Source: Halocatena marina
GTDB lineage: Archaea; Halobacteriota; Halobacteria; Halobacteriales; Haloarculaceae
NCBI RefSeq assembly: GCF_023276375.1
Contig: NZ_JALLPK010000001.1
Location: forward strand, 2,790,001-2,854,000
Direction: 5' to 3'
DNA: 64,000 bases
The position numbers and the translations under genes were made by a program. This document shows positions 62,566 through 64,000 of this stretch, in pieces (within the stretch, counting starts at the first letter, position 1; each line of letters starts with the position of its first letter). Under the pieces are notes generated by a model. That model worked only from the letters and a program-made list of their open reading frames with translations, had not been told where the DNA came from and did no database searches.

Positions 62566-62961
62566 ATGGAAATCACCGTAACAAGCGTACCCGTAGACGA
62601 CCAGCAGAAGGCCTTGGAATTCTACACGAATGTCCTCGGCTTCGAAAAGAAGACCGACGAACCAGTAGGCGAGGCGAGCTGGCTGACCGTTGTCGGACCT
62701 AACTCGCACGATGGCGTTGAGCTGCTCCTAGAACCCACACAGAACCCGATAGTAGCAGAGGAGCTTGAGGCCTACCGCGAGGCACTCGTCACCAACGGCA
62801 TACCCTGGACCACGTTCGGCTGTGAGGACGTAGAGGCCGAATACGAACGCCTGAGCGAGCAAGGCGTCGAGTTTACACAGGAACCGATGACCGCTGGGGG
62901 CGTCACGACGGCCGTCTTCGACGATACGTGCGGGAACCTTATCCAGATCCACCAGCAGTGA
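62566..62961 (+). CDS. VOC-family protein (glyoxalase/bleomycin-resistance/dioxygenase fold)
   Basis: A 131-residue protein with two betaalphabetabetabeta modules of the vicinal-oxygen-chelate fold (VPVDDQQKALEFYTNVLGFE, then TTFGCEDVEAEYERLSEQGV, ending DDTCGNLIQIHQQ). Glu and His near the ends are possible metal ligands. It may be a lyase, a dioxygenase or a resistance protein. It is coupled to the ArsR repressor upstream. It sits within a provirus head module, so it is foreign cargo there. Confidence 0.88.
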   Translation: MEITVTSVPVDDQQKALEFYTNVLGFEKKTDEPVGEASWLTVVGPNSHDGVELLLEPTQNPIVAEELEAYREALVTNGIPWTTFGCEDVEAEYERLSEQGVEFTQEPMTAGGVTTAVFDDTCGNLIQIHQQ

Positions 62962-63303
62962 GATGGACGTGGTGGATCACGCCAACCACCCGATGCCGAC
63001 AGTGGCACGAAACTTCTAATGGTATCAACAATATCACTCATTTCAGTTTCCCCTCATCTGGGTGATACGTATTTATGCGGGCGCTCCTGAGAGGCTGGTT
63101 GGTACTGAGATTTCAATAGAGACGTTCGATCAAATGATCCTGACCGAACAATGCGGTGCGAGCCCGCATGCGCCCCCCGTGTCGCTACTACCGTTGAGGG
63201 CCAACATAGAGGCTCGAAAGCCCCCGAGGTTCATCATCTCTCTTTGACCTCTTTACTCCCAATGACCCGCGGTGGCGAGGGTCCATTTTCGTACGATTTA
63301 ATC
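62962..63303. other. 342-base gap with no supported gene
   Basis: Short frames occur (one of 61 residues from 63062), none with family-like composition. The stretch just before 63304 is probably the promoter and leader of the protease gene. It may also contain the junction of the inserted cargo. Confidence 0.4.
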
Positions 63304-64000
63304 ATGACAACAGACATTCGCGTACCGACACGTGCGTTTTCGTTGCAAGCAAGCGACAGCTTTGATCCCGATGACGGGCCCTGGACGGTCTCCGGGGTCG
63401 CAGTCGGCCCGGGTGACATCCTCCACATGGACGACGGGACGCCCGTCCTCATGACGGAAGATGAACTTCGCAAAGCCGCACAGACACAAGCCGGACAGCC
63501 ACTCTCAGTCGACCATCCAACGGATGAGAGCGGGAAGCCGCTCTACCCGCCACCGACAGACGAGACGGCGGGGAAAGTACCAAAGGCTGGCTATGTCGAT
63601 GGTCGGGGATTGGCCTATGAGGCTAACGTCCACGATCCAGAGGTCGCTCGCGGACTTCACGCCGAGAACCTCGAGGTATCGGTCCATCCGCAGTTTAAAA
63701 ACGGCGGAAACGACCCCGACACCGGTGCGATCATCGCCAAAGACATTCAGTTCAAAGATCTGAGTGTCGTCAGCAAGGGCGATTCGCCGAGCAACCAAGC
63801 TCGGTGGGGAGCCAGTCACGAGCTCGCAGCATGGGTGCATTCGGGAGCCCTTGACAACGAACTCGCAGACGCCAGCGATGGGGTCGATCCAGTCGACCCG
63901 GAGGGCTTCGCCCAGCGCTTTTTCGGTGAGCTTCGCTCGCTGTTCGCGAACGAAAACGGCGGAGAGCAATCTGACGAGTCGGCGGAAGCGGAATCCGACA
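63304..64000 (+). CDS. virus prohead protease / scaffold-type protein (partial, runs past window end)
   Basis: An open frame from ATG 63304 to the window end, 232 residues so far with no stop. The sequence begins MTTDIRVPTRAFSLQASDSF and includes LSVDHPTDESGKPLYPPP, DPEVARGLHAENLEVSVHP and DLSVVSKGDSPSNQA. These match, as I recall, the Mu I-like protease proteins of haloarchaeal head-tailed viruses, which mature the capsid and often carry a scaffold in the C-terminus. The tail turns acidic near the window edge. The His and Ser of VDHP and VSKGDS fit an active site, not proven. Confidence 0.78.
   Translation, partial: MTTDIRVPTRAFSLQASDSFDPDDGPWTVSGVAVGPGDILHMDDGTPVLMTEDELRKAAQTQAGQPLSVDHPTDESGKPLYPPPTDETAGKVPKAGYVDGRGLAYEANVHDPEVARGLHAENLEVSVHPQFKNGGNDPDTGAIIAKDIQFKDLSVVSKGDSPSNQARWGASHELAAWVHSGALDNELADASDGVDPVDPEGFAQRFFGELRSLFANENGGEQSDESAEAESD

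Larger units (their letters stand above)
51153..64000 (+). mobile_element. tailed-virus-type provirus integrated at tRNA-Thr (right end outside window)
   Basis: A co-directional set of genes starting just after tRNA-Thr(GGT), with small zinc proteins, a regulator, a methyltransferase, small and large terminase, portal, MuF-like head protein and a protease/scaffold protein. Gene order matches the head module of haloarchaeal head-tailed viruses. No integrase, major capsid or tail genes are in view; they may follow beyond the window. Foreign cargo and an IS scar indicate rearrangement or decay. Confidence 0.85.

Noticed and set aside
1..64000. CRISPR array, Cas genes or rRNA
   Set aside because: No evenly spaced repeats, cas-like motifs or rRNA-like conserved stretches were seen in this window.

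Overview
This window is haloarchaeal (class Halobacteria). The evidence is the acidic proteome, the archaeal information-processing set (split RNA polymerase A'/A'', NusA, uS12, uS7, aEF-2, EF-1A, TBP, PriL, an RFC small subunit, Hjc), families known mainly from Halobacteria, TATA-driven leaderless genes, and tRNA genes without an encoded CCA. The genus cannot be fixed from the sequence alone.

Layout. (1) 1-10.9 kb holds the transcription/translation block: the end of rpoA1, then rpoA2, nusA, a reverse-strand membrane gene, rps12, rps7, a DUF5781-type gene with an HExxH motif, fusA, an ACT-domain gene coupled to homoserine dehydrogenase, EF-1A, rps10 and tRNA-Ala(CGC). (2) 11-38.5 kb is core chromosome. 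It includes a 2H phosphoesterase, a string of tiny reverse-strand genes, hjc, priL, nucleotidyltransferase, GST-like reductase, an SAH-recycling neighbourhood (SAH hydrolase and SAH/MTA deaminase), an SSS symporter with its DUF4212 partner, hisG, tbp, a G10 tRNA methyltransferase, rfcC, RNase Z, PhzF, a DUF460 protein, ADH and icd. (3) 38.5-51.1 kb is mixed. It has an ABC-2 exporter, RidA, aldo/keto reductase, a hexapeptide acyltransferase, a lipoprotein PQQ-type dehydrogenase coupled to an Nmad3-like gene, an AT-rich orphan gene of unknown function beside tRNA-Gly(CCC), cupin, nadE, an enoyl-CoA hydratase and a DUF7114-like gene. (4) 51.15-64.0 kb follows tRNA-Thr(GGT) and is a tailed-virus-type provirus. 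It carries small zinc and coiled-coil proteins, a palindrome-controlled regulatory region with a winged-helix protein, a ParB-methyltransferase, small and large terminase, portal, a MuF-like head protein and a protease/scaffold protein that runs off the window. It is interrupted by cargo: a frameshifted FAD oxidoreductase, an IS scar, and an ArsR-VOC gene pair with its own perfect operator.

How the parts fit: the first 10 kb is growth-linked expression machinery. The SAH hydrolase and deaminase, with an SDR between them, form a methyl-cycle salvage cluster. The provirus head module is in canonical order (small terminase, large terminase, portal, MuF, protease), but foreign genes sit between MuF and protease, so the element is probably decaying or re-used. 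The strongest leads are the PriL whose Fe-S ligands appear partly lost, the shared TATA/palindrome operators of the provirus, the AT-rich orphan unit at 46.5-47.7 kb, and the poly-C frameshift at 54.3 kb.
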